DNA of 64,000 nt from assembly GCF_014212495.1 (NCBI RefSeq), contig NZ_JACKZC010000005.1:62001-126000 (forward strand). The letters are read 5' to 3'. Each line of letters starts with the position of its first letter. The first letter of the stretch is position 1. Origin of the DNA: Pontibacter sp. Tf4. Its GTDB lineage: Bacteria; Bacteroidota; Bacteroidia; Cytophagales; Hymenobacteraceae. This document shows positions 63,076-64,000 of the stretch, piece by piece. A program made the position numbers and the translations under genes. The notes beneath the pieces are model-generated. The model did no database searches. It was not told the origin of the DNA and saw only the letters and a list, made by a program, of their open reading frames with translations.

Positions 63076-64000
63076 ATGCTATACAAGACTAACGCAAAAT
63101 CTTTGTTGGTTATTTCTGCTATAGTTAGCTGGGTGCTGCTACTGGGAAATGTGCTGTTGATGGCCGAGAGTGCCCGCCAGCCGGGCGCTATCAAAATGGC
63201 CTTGCCCTACATCAACAACCTGCTCATCATTGTTTTCATTCTTTCGGTCTTCATCTTTCAGCGCATCCACGCCAATAACCTGAAAGGCATCGACTTCAGC
63301 AGCTACCTCTGGAACCTGTTTTCGAGGGCAGCGGTGGCAGCCTACCTGAGCATTGCCCTGTACTTTGGCTACAAGCTGGCCACCGGATACATGCAGGTCA
63401 AATCGCCGTTTCTGCTGCACCTGGTGTACCAGGTTAACTTTGGGTTGCTGGTGTACTTCTTAGCAAAGGCATTCTATATCTGGCGGCAGTTGTTGCTCTA
63501 TCATAAAAACAAGTTCCTGCATGTGGCCTGGGAGTGGTTCGAACTGCTGTTATGCAGCACGCTCATCCTGACGCTGCTCAACTTCAACTATACCAACTAT
63601 ATTTTTCTGCCCCTTTTTGTGCTGCTGGGCTGCTATATCCTGTTTCTGTGCACAAATCTTAAATGGGTGGCTTACCTGTCGTTCAACAAAAAAAGCCGCT
63701 CTCTGGTGCTGTTAGGTGCTATCCTTGTCAGCTGCTATATCTTCACCAAGTTCTTTCAGGAGTTTTCCGATAGTCCGGAGCTGGTTATAGATTATTCGGA
63801 TGTCGGGTTTCTGATGCTGGCCATGGCATTTGTTGGACTGTACACGCTAGGGGCTTTCCTGGTCTCGTTGTTCAGTTTGCCTACCTCCAGCGTGTTTGAG
63901 CAGAAAAGCGAGGACCTGCTTAATTTCCAGCGCCTGAGCCAGTCCATTCAGCAAGGGCAAAGCGAGGCACAGGTGTACGACCTGTTGTTCGAAAGTACCA
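63076..64000 (+). CDS. Multi-spanning membrane sensor, N-terminal part (cut by window end)
   Basis: The frame is open from ATG 63076 (MLYKTNAKSLLVISAIVSWV) to the window edge, 308 codons. About eight hydrophobic segments fill residues 8-280; the last residues (FEQKSEDLLNFQRLSQSIQQ and onward to VYDLLFEST) look like the linker into a GAF domain. In Bacteroidota such proteins often end in a SpoIIE/PP2C phosphatase, but that part is outside the window. The frame continues upstream to a TTG at 62977, and the residues there (QKQSLQKLRTVFRF) look coding, so the true start may be that TTG or another codon. Confidence 0.75.
   Translation, partial: MLYKTNAKSLLVISAIVSWVLLLGNVLLMAESARQPGAIKMALPYINNLLIIVFILSVFIFQRIHANNLKGIDFSSYLWNLFSRAAVAAYLSIALYFGYKLATGYMQVKSPFLLHLVYQVNFGLLVYFLAKAFYIWRQLLLYHKNKFLHVAWEWFELLLCSTLILTLLNFNYTNYIFLPLFVLLGCYILFLCTNLKWVAYLSFNKKSRSLVLLGAILVSCYIFTKFFQEFSDSPELVIDYSDVGFLMLAMAFVGLYTLGAFLVSLFSLPTSSVFEQKSEDLLNFQRLSQSIQQGQSEAQVYDLLFEST

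Overview
The window looks like a piece of the chromosome of a Bacteroidota, most likely a Cytophagales/Hymenobacteraceae member close to Pontibacter (genus is inference). The signs are: large secreted proteins with type IX secretion system (T9SS) C-terminal sorting domains, a fused SecD-SecF, a TonB-dependent receptor with a CarboxypepD_reg-like N-terminus, promoters of the Bacteroidota type (-7 box TAnnTTTG), few Shine-Dalgarno sequences, and mid-range GC. I see no rRNA, tRNA, insertion sequence, CRISPR array or phage.

Layout. 1-8.4 kb: the start of an AAA/DUF4011-type protein (off the left edge), a lipoprotein hydrolase, a Nudix hydrolase, a lipoprotein, an Ala/Lys/Thr-rich secreted protein, an outer-membrane protein in a tight operon with a two-component system, and a methyltransferase. 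8.4-18.2 kb (minus strand): unknown secreted protein, helix-hairpin-helix protein, an NSS sodium symporter with its unlisted 52-aa MetS-like subunit, an RmlD-like reductase, cyclophilin, hemC, DNA polymerase III delta-prime, a GlmU-like protein and ribosomal protein L31. 18.3-24.6 kb (plus strand): phosphoribosyltransferase, rdgB, udk, a TrkA/KtrA protein, a small exported protein and secDF. 25-35 kb: Nfu, NhaD-type antiporter, aroC, BatD-like protein, queG, ruvB, a single-HKD phospholipase D protein, glutaryl-CoA dehydrogenase.

35-40 kb: a TonB-dependent receptor under a clear TPP riboswitch, a small membrane protein, an aldose-epimerase-like protein and a NadR-like kinase. 40-59 kb: five consecutive minus-strand genes for giant secreted repeat proteins, each with a type A T9SS sorting domain, a long signal peptide n-region, its own terminator and a shared leader containing a short overlapping upstream ORF. 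59.5-64 kb: a 58-aa orphan ORF, a PnuC-family transporter, a rhodanese, guaB and the start of a membrane sensor.

How they may work together: the receptor, the kinase and the PnuC transporter resemble the vitamin uptake sets that Bacteroidota control with TPP riboswitches; here the surface-protein island lies between the transporter and the kinase, as if it had been inserted. The five surface proteins probably form adhesive or matrix fibres.

The strongest signal no gene explains is the palindrome AACTATAGTT (core CTATAG with one AACT/AGTT arm). It is scattered through intergenic DNA and inside genes far above chance, yet almost absent from the 48-60 kb surface-protein segment. A second is a family of modular hairpins, including two 108-bp, nearly identical copies in opposite orientation 10.6 kb apart.
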